DNA of 64,000 nucleotides from Streptomyces sp. 11x1 (lineage in GTDB: Bacteria; Actinomycetota; Actinomycetes; Streptomycetales; Streptomycetaceae), in contig NZ_CP122458.1 of assembly GCF_032598905.1 (NCBI RefSeq), positions 6,969,001 through 7,033,000 on the forward strand, in the 5' to 3' direction. Each line of letters starts with the position of its first letter. The stretch's first letter is position 1. This document shows positions 26,838 through 35,630 of this stretch, piece by piece. The position numbers were made by a program, and so were the translations under genes. The notes below the pieces were generated by a model. The model had not been told where the DNA came from. It saw nothing but the letters and a program-made list of their open reading frames with translations, and searched no databases.

Positions 26838-29800
26838 GCGACAGTGTTCGGATCACAGTCACGGCGGACGGCTCGCAGGCGCAGCGTGCGTTCCGCGACG
26901 TCAACCGCGCTATGGACGGCCTGCGTGCGCGGGCGGCCACTACGGCGGCTGGCGTCCGCATCCTCGACTCTGCGGTGGAGGGTCTGAACCGTTCCCTGAC
27001 GACGCTGCGGGGGCGTACGGCGGCGGCGGATAACGCGCTGCGGGACTTCCGTACGGCGGGTATGGGTGCGAGCACGTCGATGCGGACGCTGATCACACGG
27101 CTGGATGCGGCGGACAGTCGTCTCGGTGATCTGAGTGGCCGTACGACGACGCTGCGCCGCGACATGGATGATCTCGGCGGCAGCATCGACGGCGTCAACG
27201 GCGGCCTCGGGGACCTGCGCGGCGACCTCCGCGGGCTGGCCGTGGCGGGCGACAGCGCTTCGAGTGCGCTCGGCGGTGGCGGCGGTGGTGGGGCGGCCGG
27301 TGGTGGCGGCCTGGCGGGGTCCCTGGCGGGTGTCGGTGCCGTGCTCGGCGCTTCCGTGCTGCCGTCGATCGGCGCACTGTCGCCGATGCTGTTCGGCCTG
27401 GCCGGTGTGGGTGGCGCGGCGGCGCTCGCCATGGACGGCATGAAGAAGCAGGCGAAGGAACTGAAGGGCCCGCTGGACGACTGGCGGAAGGCCGCGGAGA
27501 AGGTCGTTCTTCCGCGCACAGCGAAGGCCGTCGACACCCTCAAGGGTGCGATGAAGGATCTCACCCCGGTCATCAAGACCGGCGGGAAGGCGTTCGGGGA
27601 GATCGCGGAGTCGGCCGCGAAGTTCGCCGACAGCCCGGCGTTCAAGAGTGCGCTGATCAAGAACGTGGAGATGGGCTCCGAGTTCGTGAAGGACTTCGCG
27701 GACAACATGGGCGCCTTCACCCAGTCGTTCTTGGACTTCGGCACGAAGAGTCAGCCGACCGTGGATGCGTTGCAGAACCTCGTCGGCGGCGCGCTGGGCC
27801 GGGGCATGCCGTCCATGTTCAAGGAGCTGGAGCAGGGCATCGACGGGTCGGCGGACGTCGTCGACGGCCTGGCCTATCTGGTGAACGATTCGTTGCTGCC
27901 CAGCTTGGGGAAGGTCGCCGGGTCGTTCGCGGATTCCTTCGGTCCGTTGACGAAGGAGATGCTGACCACTGCGGGCGATCAGGTGTCGCGGCTGGCGACG
28001 CTGTTCGATGGTGCGGCTGAGGCGCTGGAGCCGTTGGCGAATGTGGGCGCAGATGCCTTCCGTGCGTTCAACGAGCTCGCGGCGATCGGTACGTCGGTGG
28101 CCGGCAGTTTCGCGAAGGAGGTCGGCGGCGCACTGTTCGAGTCGCTGACCGCTGTGGCCGGTGTCGACGTGTCGGAGTTGGACGACGGTTTCCGTGGGCT
28201 GTCGGACTGGGTGAAGGACAATCAGGGCGGTATCCGGTCGGCGATGCTGGGGGTGGCGCAGTCCATCACGTCGATGGTGACGGCCGGTGTCGAGGCGCTG
28301 CCGAAGCTGTTCAGCGCGTTCGAGCTGGTGGCTGAGGGCATCCTGCTCGGCGTCGATGGTCTGGTGTCCACGCTGGCCGGCACGTTCGGGAATCTGCCGG
28401 TGATCGGTGACACGTTCAAGGAGTGGAATACGTCGTTCGATGAGGTGGCGGGTGGGTTCCGCGACAACATGGCCGACATAGGCGGCAGCATCGACTCGCT
28501 CGTCGACGAGGCGGTCCCGCGCTTGAACCGGGCGCAGATCACGATGAGTGTGGATCAGGCCGAGGCGAGTCTGGAGCACATCAAGCAGCAGCTGAAGGAC
28601 CCGGAGCTGACGAAGGAGCGGAAGGCGAAGCTGACCGCCGACAAGCAGGATGCCGAGGACGAGCTGGCGGCGGCGAAGCGGGAGCTGGCGGCGTTCGACA
28701 AGGCGAAGGCGAAGGCGGAGCTGGACGCGGACTCGGGGCCGTTCGCGGACGCGATGCGGTGGGTGAAGCAGCAGTCGATCCCGAAGAAGACCGGGATGAT
28801 CGTTGCCGACACGGGCGGCTTCTGGTCGGGTGTCCGCGGGATCGCGGGCCGGGTGCTGGGCACGTCGTACATCAACGTGCAGTACCGCAACGTGGATTCG
28901 TCCGCGTCGCCGACGTTCAGGCAGGCGGACGGCGGCGTGATGCGGTTCTTCGCGGACGGCGGCCGCGAGCAGCACGTCGCACAGATCGCGCCAGCCGGAT
29001 CCTGGCGGGTGTGGGGCGAGCCGGAGACCGGCGGCGAGGCGTACATTCCGCTCGCGCAGGCGAAACGTCCGCGTTCAGTGGCGATCCTGTCGGAGGTTGC
29101 GGAGCAGTTCGGGTACGGGCTGGAGCAGTACGCCAGGGGCGGGGTCACAAAGGCCGAACGCGAAGCCCGCAAGGACGCCCGCGGTGACCTGACGATCTCC
29201 CACTTCGGCCGGCGGGCCGGGTACAAGAACACCGAGTTCGCCAACGCTTTGGGTTCACCGGGCAGCCTGGGTGAACTCTCCTCCGCGTTGAACAAGTGGC
29301 GTTCCATCATCAAGAAAGCCACCCATGGCGGGCTGGAGAACAGCCTCCTCAAGCGGCTGAACAGTGCGGGTTCGGCGCTGATGAAGTACGAGAAGCAGCA
29401 CGACAAGCTGTCGAAAACCCTGGAGAAGGCGAAGGCCCTCCGTGACGACGTCTCCTCCGGCCTGAAGAGCGAGGCCGGGATCGTCAAGAGTGCGAATGCT
29501 TCCGACTCGCAGGTGACGATCAACACCCTCCTGTCGCAGATGACCGGGTCCGCGGCGAACACCAAGCAGTTCTCGTCCATGCTGACGCAGCTGCGGAAGA
29601 AGGGCCTGTCCGGGGATCTCGTCAAGCAGATCGCGACCGCAGGTATCGAGGGCGGCGGCATGGAGACTGCGGCGGCGATCCTGGGCGGCGGCACCGCGGA
29701 GATCAAGAAACTGAACGACCTGCAAAAGCAGATCGGGTCCGCAGCGAAGTCCGCGGGGAACGCGGCGGCGGACGCCATGTACGGGGCCGGAATGAAGGCG

Positions 29801-30217
29801 GGCGAGGGGCTGATCGCCGGTTTGGAGAAGCAGCAGAAAGCGATCGAGAAGCAGATGATGAAGATCGCGAAGGCGATGGAGAAGTCCATCAAGAAGGCCC
29901 TCGGCATCAAGTCACCGTCGCAGGTGATGATGCAGGTCGGCGACTACACCGCCGAAGGCTTCGCTCTCGGCATGCGGAAGAACCGCAGCATCACCCCGGC
30001 CTGGGAGTCGATGCTCAACCAGCCCCGCACCACCATGCCCGCTGCTACGGGCCGGGCTGGCGGTGGCCGGGCTCCGGCTCCCACTGTGGTGCTGGAGATC
30101 AAGTCGGGTGGTTCGAAGGTGGATGATCTGCTCGTCGAGCTCCTGCGTAAGGCTGTCCGTAACCGTGGCGGGGATGCGCAGGCCGTCCTCGGGTACGGGC
30201 CGCCTGCTCGGCGATAG
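26834..30217 (+). CDS. Phage tail tape-measure protein
   Basis: This 1127-residue protein sets tail length and forms the inner tail core in siphophages. The N-terminus has heptad-like RxxxxxVNRAMDGLRARA repeats, then a Gly-rich hydrophobic stretch (residues 135-200). A middle helical region follows, then a signature I know from actinophage tape measures (QADGGVMRFFADGG ... ETGGEAYIPLAQ at about 695-750). The C-terminus KAMEKSIKKALGIKSPSQVM is also characteristic. It is the last gene of a four-gene operon, and no distal-tail, baseplate or lysin gene follows. Codons end in G or T more often than in the flanking chromosome. A lone tape measure in a conjugative element is unusual. Confidence 0.9.
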   Translation: MSDSVRITVTADGSQAQRAFRDVNRAMDGLRARAATTAAGVRILDSAVEGLNRSLTTLRGRTAAADNALRDFRTAGMGASTSMRTLITRLDAADSRLGDLSGRTTTLRRDMDDLGGSIDGVNGGLGDLRGDLRGLAVAGDSASSALGGGGGGGAAGGGGLAGSLAGVGAVLGASVLPSIGALSPMLFGLAGVGGAAALAMDGMKKQAKELKGPLDDWRKAAEKVVLPRTAKAVDTLKGAMKDLTPVIKTGGKAFGEIAESAAKFADSPAFKSALIKNVEMGSEFVKDFADNMGAFTQSFLDFGTKSQPTVDALQNLVGGALGRGMPSMFKELEQGIDGSADVVDGLAYLVNDSLLPSLGKVAGSFADSFGPLTKEMLTTAGDQVSRLATLFDGAAEALEPLANVGADAFRAFNELAAIGTSVAGSFAKEVGGALFESLTAVAGVDVSELDDGFRGLSDWVKDNQGGIRSAMLGVAQSITSMVTAGVEALPKLFSAFELVAEGILLGVDGLVSTLAGTFGNLPVIGDTFKEWNTSFDEVAGGFRDNMADIGGSIDSLVDEAVPRLNRAQITMSVDQAEASLEHIKQQLKDPELTKERKAKLTADKQDAEDELAAAKRELAAFDKAKAKAELDADSGPFADAMRWVKQQSIPKKTGMIVADTGGFWSGVRGIAGRVLGTSYINVQYRNVDSSASPTFRQADGGVMRFFADGGREQHVAQIAPAGSWRVWGEPETGGEAYIPLAQAKRPRSVAILSEVAEQFGYGLEQYARGGVTKAEREARKDARGDLTISHFGRRAGYKNTEFANALGSPGSLGELSSALNKWRSIIKKATHGGLENSLLKRLNSAGSALMKYEKQHDKLSKTLEKAKALRDDVSSGLKSEAGIVKSANASDSQVTINTLLSQMTGSAANTKQFSSMLTQLRKKGLSGDLVKQIATAGIEGGGMETAAAILGGGTAEIKKLNDLQKQIGSAAKSAGNAAADAMYGAGMKAGEGLIAGLEKQQKAIEKQMMKIAKAMEKSIKKALGIKSPSQVMMQVGDYTAEGFALGMRKNRSITPAWESMLNQPRTTMPAATGRAGGGRAPAPTVVLEIKSGGSKVDDLLVELLRKAVRNRGGDAQAVLGYGPPARR

Positions 30218-30227
30218 TGACCGGCAG

Positions 30228-30264
30228 AGCCCCCGGCGTGGCCGTCTGGCCTGTGCCGGGGGCT
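30228..30264. terminator. Bidirectional terminator after the tape-measure gene
   Basis: A 10-bp perfect stem AGCCCCCGGC / GCCGGGGGCT with an inner GGCC/GGCC hairpin lies between convergent genes. Confidence 0.8.
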
Positions 30265-30270
30265 CCTCCC

Positions 30271-30924
30271 TTACTTGCCGATCTGCCACTCCACCGGCTC
30301 ATCCAAATCCCCCGGCGAGTACAACACCCGCTCCGCCCGGCCGAACCCCTTCGGCACCTCGAAGAGGACGTTGCCGCGCACGCAGTCTCCGCCCTTGACC
30401 TTCGCATCCATCGGATACACCGGCGGCGGCAACTCGCTCCCGGTCATGTGGAAGGGCTCCAGCCTCGACCCGTCCTCGTAGGCCAGGGACCACGTGAACG
30501 GGGCCACCGTGATCGGCTCCTCGCCTTCGTTGCACACCTTCACCTCGACGAGGGCCAGCTTTTGCCCGTCCTGGAACAGGCCTGTCGGGCTCCTGAGGCC
30601 CTTGTCCTTGTGGGTGAGCGCGGCGGCGGAGAACTTGTTGCCGCCTGCGTCGATGTCGACCTTGTCGCCGAGCTTCAGCGTCTCCTGGCTGGGCGAGGGT
30701 GACGGGCTTGCCTTCGTGCTGCTGGCCGACGGTGTGCTGGCGGCCTTGACGACAGTGGGTGTGGGGTCGTCGTTGCGGGAGTTGGAGACGACGATGCCTG
30801 CGGTGACGATGCCGGCGATGAGTACGGCGGCTGTGCTGATGATGATCGTGTTCGTGTGGTTGCGCTTCGGCTGCTGCGGTGCCGGTGGCGCAGCAGGCGT
30901 GGACGGCGGTGTGGCGTCGCTCAT
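30271..30924 (-). CDS. Membrane-anchored DUF4352-like protein
   Basis: This 217-residue protein has a short cytoplasmic Pro/Gln-rich N-terminus, one membrane segment (about 27-46) and a Ser/Thr/Pro linker. Its outer beta domain (KLALVEVKVCNEGEEPITV ... GNVLFEVPKGFGRAERVLYSP) resembles the immunoglobulin-like DUF4352 fold. It is a single gene, convergent with the tape-measure operon. A surface or exclusion role in a conjugative element is possible but not shown. Confidence 0.65.
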   Translation of the reverse strand: MSDATPPSTPAAPPAPQQPKRNHTNTIIISTAAVLIAGIVTAGIVVSNSRNDDPTPTVVKAASTPSASSTKASPSPSPSQETLKLGDKVDIDAGGNKFSAAALTHKDKGLRSPTGLFQDGQKLALVEVKVCNEGEEPITVAPFTWSLAYEDGSRLEPFHMTGSELPPPVYPMDAKVKGGDCVRGNVLFEVPKGFGRAERVLYSPGDLDEPVEWQIGK

Positions 30925-31204
30925 GGTCCCCCCAAGGACGTACGTGTGCGTGGAGAGCATCATGAGGCCAGTGGGGAACGTACGGGCCGGTATGGCCGTC
31001 CTGTGACCCTCGGGTGTGATGCCCGGCAGTTGGCCGCCAGGGTCCTCACCAGTGATGACCCTTCTCGTTGGTCGGGCACGGCTGCGGCCCTGTTGCGCGC
31101 AATCAACCGAAGCCGCCACCAGTACGCAATCTGCTGCAATCGTCGGGCGGTCCTGCGCCATCCTGCGCATTCTGGGAACCCAACCACCCGACAGCGGAGG
31201 CGGC

Positions 31205-31945
31205 ATGACGCTCAGGTTCCTCGGCACCACCAGCGACGACGGCGACTGCCCCACCCTGTACGAGATCGACGGCACCGACGAGATCCTCGTCCAGGGCGAC
31301 CGAGAGACCGACCCCGCCCACCTCGTGCAGCTGCGCGACGTCAAGCCGTCCGAGACGTTCGTCCGCGTCCCCCGCTCCCTCCTCACCCGCTACGCACCCC
31401 GCGCCGAGGCACCCGAGCTCCAGCCGTTCACCTCGATCGCCCACCTGTTCCGCGAGTTCCGGCACACTGCCTGGCGGCTGGAGACCCGCCGCGGCTACGC
31501 ATCCGACCGCAACAGCTCGAAGTGGCAGCGATGGGAGGACGGCGAGGACATCGCGGCCGAGCCCGCGAACTCCTGGCGCGACAACGTCGCCGCACAGACC
31601 GCCGCCGGGAAGCGGTTCGAGCGGGTCCGCCTCGTCGACACCCCGCCCACCGAGGGCCAGCGGTTCCTCCTCGCCAGCGCCCCGTCCAACGTGGCCGCCG
31701 GGGAGGACATCCGCAACCTCACCCGTGCCCAGGCCGTACAGCTGCGGCTGCCCGACTACGACTTCTGGCTCTTCGACTCCAAGGTGGTCGCACGGTTCGC
31801 GTTCGACGTCGAGGACAACACCCTCGGCGTGTACGTCACCGAGGACCCCGCCGAAGTCCTCGCCGCCTGCCAGGCCCGCGACGCCGCATGGCATCACGCA
31901 GTGCCTACAACGGAGTTCGCCGGGCGGGTACGTTCCGTCGTGTGA
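31205..31945 (+). CDS. DUF6879 family protein
   Basis: This 246-residue protein has an N-terminal 70-residue part followed by the pattern LFREFRHTAWRLETRRGY ... NSWRDNV ... RVRLVDTPPTEGQRFLLA ... AGEDIRNL ... LRLPDYDFWLFDSKVV, which I associate with DUF6879. In Streptomyces this family is usually encoded next to an XRE/DUF5753 regulator, as here, with a GTGA overlap. It may act as the effector of a toxin-antitoxin-like or signalling pair; the biochemical role is unknown. Confidence 0.72.
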   Translation: MTLRFLGTTSDDGDCPTLYEIDGTDEILVQGDRETDPAHLVQLRDVKPSETFVRVPRSLLTRYAPRAEAPELQPFTSIAHLFREFRHTAWRLETRRGYASDRNSSKWQRWEDGEDIAAEPANSWRDNVAAQTAAGKRFERVRLVDTPPTEGQRFLLASAPSNVAAGEDIRNLTRAQAVQLRLPDYDFWLFDSKVVARFAFDVEDNTLGVYVTEDPAEVLAACQARDAAWHHAVPTTEFAGRVRSVV

Positions 31946-32790
31946 CCACCGACTACCAGACCGCCCGCGAGGCCCTCGGCGCGCGCCTGCGTGAGCTTCG
32001 CGTCGAGGCCGGCCTGGAAGGCAAAGACCTCGCCGCCAGGCTGGGCTGGCAGCCGTCGAAGGTGTCCCGGCTCCAGAACGGCAAGCAGACCCCGACCCGA
32101 GAAGACCTCACCGGCTGGGCTCGGGCCATCGACCGCACGGACGCCGAGGGCGAGCTGCACGGCCTGCTCGCCGGGCTGGAGATGAAGCAGCGGCACCGTT
32201 CGTGGCGACGGCAGTTGGCCGGCGGACACCGCGGCCGCCAGGAGATCGCCGTACGGCAGACCGACGCCACCCAGGCCATCCGGGGCTTGGAGGTGTCCCG
32301 CATCCCGGGGATGTTCCAGACCCCGGAGTACGCGCGCGTCATCTTCGACAGCAACGCCGAGTTCCGTGGCATCACCCCGACGACCGACGCCGCGGTCGAG
32401 GCGCGCATGCGGCGGCAAGAGGCCTTGTACGACCCCGAGAAGACGTTCCGGTTCCTCGTGTGCGAGGCCGCCCTGTACCACCGCCCGTGCCCCGTGGCGG
32501 TGATGGCCGAACAGCTCGACCGGCTGTACAACCTCGTCGGCCAGCGCCGTATCGAGCTGGGCATCCTGCCGTTCGGGGCGCAGCTGCGGCGTACCGCCCC
32601 GCACGCCTTCTGGATCTACGACCGCCGGTTGGTGATCGTCGAGACGATCAGCGAAGAACTCTGGCTCACCGGCGAGGACGACATCGCCCTGTATGAGCGG
32701 GCGTGGGACTGGCTCGCCGAGTCCGCCGAGTACGGCCCGCCAGCCCGCCGTCTGATCGGCCGCGCACGGGCCTCTCTCGACCTCGCGTAG
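31942..32790 (+). CDS. XRE regulator with DUF5753 (Scr1-type) domain
   Basis: This 282-residue protein has its GTG in the stop of the DUF6879 gene. Residues 10-65 are an XRE HTH (LRELRVEAGLEGKDLAARLGWQPSKVSRLQNGK). Residues 95-275 follow the DUF5753 pattern (IRGLEVSRIPGMFQTPEYAR ... MRRQEALYD ... RRIELGILPFGA). Such proteins are the antitoxin-like half of Scr1-type pairs in Streptomyces and commonly regulate their own cassette. Confidence 0.85.
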   Translation: MTTDYQTAREALGARLRELRVEAGLEGKDLAARLGWQPSKVSRLQNGKQTPTREDLTGWARAIDRTDAEGELHGLLAGLEMKQRHRSWRRQLAGGHRGRQEIAVRQTDATQAIRGLEVSRIPGMFQTPEYARVIFDSNAEFRGITPTTDAAVEARMRRQEALYDPEKTFRFLVCEAALYHRPCPVAVMAEQLDRLYNLVGQRRIELGILPFGAQLRRTAPHAFWIYDRRLVIVETISEELWLTGEDDIALYERAWDWLAESAEYGPPARRLIGRARASLDLA

Positions 32791-32877
32791 GCAATCCGCG
32801 GCAAGCCCTCCACCGGCCCGCGCAATCCCGCGCAATCGGCACACGGCCGCGCAATCAGGTTCCCTACGGTCCTGGCC

Positions 32878-33339
32878 ATGGCCACACGGACCCGCAATCC
32901 GGGCACGCGCTACGCAGGCCGCGACTGGCTCGCCGACTGCGCCCCCGACCCCGATACCGTGCGCCGGGCCTGGTCGTCCGGCGAACTCGCCCTCGTGCCC
33001 TCCGGGGACCACTGGCTCGTCGTCGAGGCGCCCCTCCTGGGCAGCGTGGACGCGATGCAGCGCATGCCACCGGACCCCCTCGGCCCGGTGCTCGCCCACC
33101 CGGCTGCCGAGCGCGCCTGGTGGCTCGTTCCGACCGACGCCGCCGAATGCCTGGACGACGTCGCCCGGCTCACTGTGCGCCCGCCGGGGTGGCCGCTGTA
33201 CTGCCCGCCCGTCAACCGCCCCACCAACGGCCGCGTGTGGATCGAACGCCCGCACAGCAGCGGACGGCTGACGGATCCCACCCTGCTCGGCGCCTGCTTC
33301 GGCCCGGGCGGCCGACTCCCCGCGGAGGTATCCGGATGA
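32878..33339 (+). CDS. Primase/polymerase-N-terminus-like protein
   Basis: The 153-residue protein has WLADCAPDPDTVRRAWSSGELALVPSG ... GPVLAHPAAERAWWLVP ... PTNGRVWIERPHSSGRLTDP. This resembles the truncated 'bifunctional DNA primase/polymerase' proteins often found beside DUF5753 regulators. The catalytic acidic triad of a real Prim-Pol is not evident, so a replicative activity is doubtful. The next gene starts in ATGA overlap. Confidence 0.5.
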   Translation: MATRTRNPGTRYAGRDWLADCAPDPDTVRRAWSSGELALVPSGDHWLVVEAPLLGSVDAMQRMPPDPLGPVLAHPAAERAWWLVPTDAAECLDDVARLTVRPPGWPLYCPPVNRPTNGRVWIERPHSSGRLTDPTLLGACFGPGGRLPAEVSG

Positions 33340-33542
33340 ACCGCCAGCAGACCATGCCCGAGCCGCCCGTCACCCTCGGCCCTCCGCTGGAAGAGCCGAC
33401 GCCGCCGGCGGACTGCGGTGTGTGCGCGGCACTGGTCCGGCAACGCGCCGAGGCCAGAGCGCGGGGTGATCTGTCGAGGGTGTCGGACTTCAACGTGGAG
33501 ATCCGGGCGCACCACGTGCCGCGCCGGAAGCGGAGGCGGTAG
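33336..33542 (+). CDS. Small CxxC protein of the Scr1-like cassette
   Basis: This 68-residue protein has a single CGVC motif and a basic end (HHVPRRKRRR). It is coupled by ATGA to the preceding gene. Function is unknown. Confidence 0.55.
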   Translation: MNRQQTMPEPPVTLGPPLEEPTPPADCGVCAALVRQRAEARARGDLSRVSDFNVEIRAHHVPRRKRRR

Positions 33543-33545
33543 TCC

Positions 33546-33716
33546 GTGGATACCGCACAGGACACCGCGGCTCCGCGCACGATCGCCTGGTGCGGCTGGC
33601 ACGACGGCCTGTCTGACACCGTCCGGCTGATACAGGTGGGCGAGACCGGGAAATTGTTCGCGTGCGAGCGCTGCCGGGTAGCGCACGACCTCGTACCGCT
33701 GGCCGATCAGCTGTGA
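33546..33716 (+). CDS. Small zinc-knuckle protein
   Basis: This 56-residue ORF starts with GTG. It has WCGWH and CERC pairs spaced for one zinc and overlaps the next gene in GTGA. It belongs to the same run of small zinc-type genes. Confidence 0.5.
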   Translation: MDTAQDTAAPRTIAWCGWHDGLSDTVRLIQVGETGKLFACERCRVAHDLVPLADQL

Positions 33717-33919
33717 GACATCTCCCCCAGCCGCCGCCCGTCGTCGAGCTGACGCGGGCGCAGTCGTCCGGGTGGGCGTGCTGCTTCTGCGGCAGGAAGC
33801 TGCGCCGCGGTGCCGTCAGTGCCGGCCGGGCGCAGGGCCGGGCGGGCGCCCACGATCTGAGCGTCGAGGTGTACGCATGCCCGGTCTGCGCGGGCACCGT
33901 CCAGCCCGCCACGGACTGA
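33713..33919 (+). CDS. Small double-CxxC protein
   Basis: This 68-residue protein has CCFC and CPVC knuckles 37 residues apart, a zinc-ribbon arrangement. It is the last gene of the 31205-33919 rightward run, followed by a hairpin. Confidence 0.5.
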   Translation: MRHLPQPPPVVELTRAQSSGWACCFCGRKLRRGAVSAGRAQGRAGAHDLSVEVYACPVCAGTVQPATD

Positions 33920-33925
33920 TAGACC

Positions 33926-33966
33926 CCCGCCCGTCCCTGCACCCCGTGAGACCTGGGGCGGGCGGG
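33926..33966. terminator. Candidate terminator after the regulator cassette
   Basis: CCCGCCCG and CGGGCGGG form an 8-bp stem with a 25-base loop, without a U-tract. Confidence 0.35.
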
Positions 33967-34024
33967 ACCAGGCACCGACCGGTACCGTCTCCTGGCCGGA
34001 GCGCCGCTGCCGATGGCCGACGAA

Positions 34025-34435
34025 CTATTCGTCGCCGAGCAAGCCTCGCCGGTTGAGTTTCTCTACTGCGGCCTGCTCTCCCTCGGCCTCCAAGGTCGAT
34101 GCGATGCTGGCTTGTGTCCTCACCACTTCCGTCTTCGCCACTGCTTCGCCAGTGGCCTGACCAGCCCGCTGACCAAAGAAGAAGGCGACGATCGCCGTCA
34201 GCAGCGGCGACACAATGGCGAGTACCGCGATGAGGCGGGCGTTCGGGTCGTACCCTCCCCGTGCCTGCGGCGGCAGGTTGCCACCCGACGGCGTGGGCGC
34301 AACCGTCGGCACGGGGTCGCCGAGCCTCGGGGGATCGTTCGCGCCGAAGGCGACGAGGCCAGCAAGGATCCCGAAGATGAGCAAAACGATGATCGCCAAC
34401 GTGGGAGCCACCCAACGCGGCATCGGGGTATGCAC
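34025..34435 (-). CDS. Two-segment membrane protein
   Basis: This 136-residue protein has GTG as start, fixed by AAGGAG six bases upstream. Membrane segments lie at about 9-30 and 68-90, separated by a Pro/Gly-rich loop, and the C-terminus is helical and charged. Function is unknown. It stands alone at the border between the rightward and leftward halves of the element. Confidence 0.6.
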   Translation of the reverse strand: MHTPMPRWVAPTLAIIVLLIFGILAGLVAFGANDPPRLGDPVPTVAPTPSGGNLPPQARGGYDPNARLIAVLAIVSPLLTAIVAFFFGQRAGQATGEAVAKTEVVRTQASIASTLEAEGEQAAVEKLNRRGLLGDE

Positions 34436-34643
34436 AGAGGTCTCCTTCCAAGCGCGAGCCCCCAAGTCAGCAGCAGTACAGCTGCGCTCCCGTAGCCCTG
34501 CCCGCCAGCCGCAGCTAAACGGGGGAAGCTGCCAGTTCGGCATACGTTCGGGCACCGTGGCTGTAGGACCGAGGAAGCATCGCAGTTGAGCGGAGTTCCT
34601 GGCGTCCCAGAGACAGCGCTCCTTCTCCCGTCTGCGTGGGCGG

Positions 34644-34880
34644 TCACTCGTCCGAGACCAGTTCGTCGGGCTCCAAGGAGAAGAAGATCACGAAGGCGTC
34701 ATCCCCCTCATCGGCTCGCTTCACGGAGCTGTCGTACAGGTGGTTGAACAGTTGCTGCCTGCTGTGCCCGGGCAGAGGCGCCACGCTGCCCTCGAATGTG
34801 GCCAGCTCGAAATACTTGCCCTTCGCCCACGCGAGGGTCAGCACGTAGTGCCAGCGCTTGCGCACGAGCTCGCGCGTCAT
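34644..34880 (-). CDS. Small element protein, function unknown
   Basis: This 78-residue protein contains WHYVLTLAWAKGKYFELATFEGSV ... RQQLFNHLYDSS and an acidic end. Its ATG overlaps the stop of the frameshifted gene upstream in ATGA, so it belongs to the xis-like operon. No family is recognised. Confidence 0.6.
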   Translation of the reverse strand: MTRELVRKRWHYVLTLAWAKGKYFELATFEGSVAPLPGHSRQQLFNHLYDSSVKRADEGDDAFVIFFSLEPDELVSDE

Positions 34881-35249
34881 GTTCCACCGGGCCTTTTCTC
34901 CGTACGAGCCGACGCGAACAGTGCCCGCAACTGCTCGCGCTGCTCCGGCCGAAGACGCGGCGCGGCATCGACCAGACGGCGAGCCGCTTCGACAGCGGCC
35001 GGACCGAGTCGGCGCTCCGCTTCCTTGAGGGAGAACTCCGGCGGGGGGGCACGCCGTATCCCGCTCGGCCGCCCGGCGGGCCTGCAGGCGGGCCGCAGCT
35101 GGCGCGAGGATCGGCCGGAGCCGGCCGATCAGGTCGGCCCTGTCCTCGGCGGGGGCGTTCATGAAGTCGCGGACGGCTTCGTCGACTTCTTCGCGGATGT
35201 GCTGGATGACCGCGTCACCGAGAAGCGCTCGGCGCTCCTCGCGGGTCAT
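34877..35249 (-). pseudogene. Element gene split by a frameshift in a C7 run
   Basis: The first frame reads MTREERRALLGDAVIQHIREEVDEAV up to ARRAAERDTACPP. The continuation PPEFSLKEAERRLGPAAVEAARRLVDAAP ... ARTEKRPGGT lies in the +1 frame after a run of seven C on the coding strand (35043-35049). Removing one C gives one continuous 123-residue protein whose stop overlaps the next start in ATGA. The second frame has no start codon of its own nearby. The first part matches a short protein type common in Streptomyces elements. The shift could be a mutation, a sequencing error or ribosomal slippage. Confidence 0.72.
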
Positions 35250-35497
35250 GCGGCGGCCGACCAGGACCGGGCGTCCGTCGCGTGGCGGGCGTGCCACTCC
35301 TGGCACTTGGCCAGGTCGTAGCGGCGGCCCTGGCCGGCGAACGGCTCGGCCGGCATGCCGGCCTTGCGCCACTGGTCGATCTGCCAGGTGGAGACGCCGT
35401 AGTACGTCTCGATCTCGCGCTGGGTCAGCAGGGGGACGAGGCCAGCCGGGAGGGGGACGCGGCGCTCACGCTTCGTTCGCTTGGCTGGTGTGTTCAT
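35246..35497 (-). CDS. Excisionase-like MerR/HTH_17 DNA-binding protein
   Basis: This 83-residue basic protein has the winged-HTH pattern LTQREIETYYGVSTWQIDQWRKAGMPAEPFAGQGRRYDLAKCQEWHARH, typical of excisionases and plasmid regulators. The end overlaps the frameshifted gene in ATGA. It is far from int, which is not unusual for the directionality factor of a serine integrase, but factors for serine integrases vary widely, so the excision role is only a proposal. Confidence 0.65.
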   Translation of the reverse strand: MNTPAKRTKRERRVPLPAGLVPLLTQREIETYYGVSTWQIDQWRKAGMPAEPFAGQGRRYDLAKCQEWHARHATDARSWSAAA

Positions 35498-35630
35498 GGG
35501 GCATGGCTGCCCTCGTGGCGGTGGCCGTGCCCCGCCTGATCGTGCGGTTTGCTGAGGGCATGCCACCCGGGTGGCGGCATCAAGGTGCCGGATGCCGCCG
35601 TATGGGCGACGCTGGCGTATGGCTTCTGCG

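Noticed and set aside
26284..26900. Programmed frameshift of a tail assembly chaperone before the tape measure
   Set aside because: I see no slippery heptamer near the end of 26484-26837 and no longer overlapping frame; the next gene starts normally in ATGA.
26696..28975. Long leftward frame over the tape-measure gene
   Set aside because: It is the antisense shadow with low-complexity Arg/His/Gln content; the rightward frame has tape-measure motifs and operon coupling.
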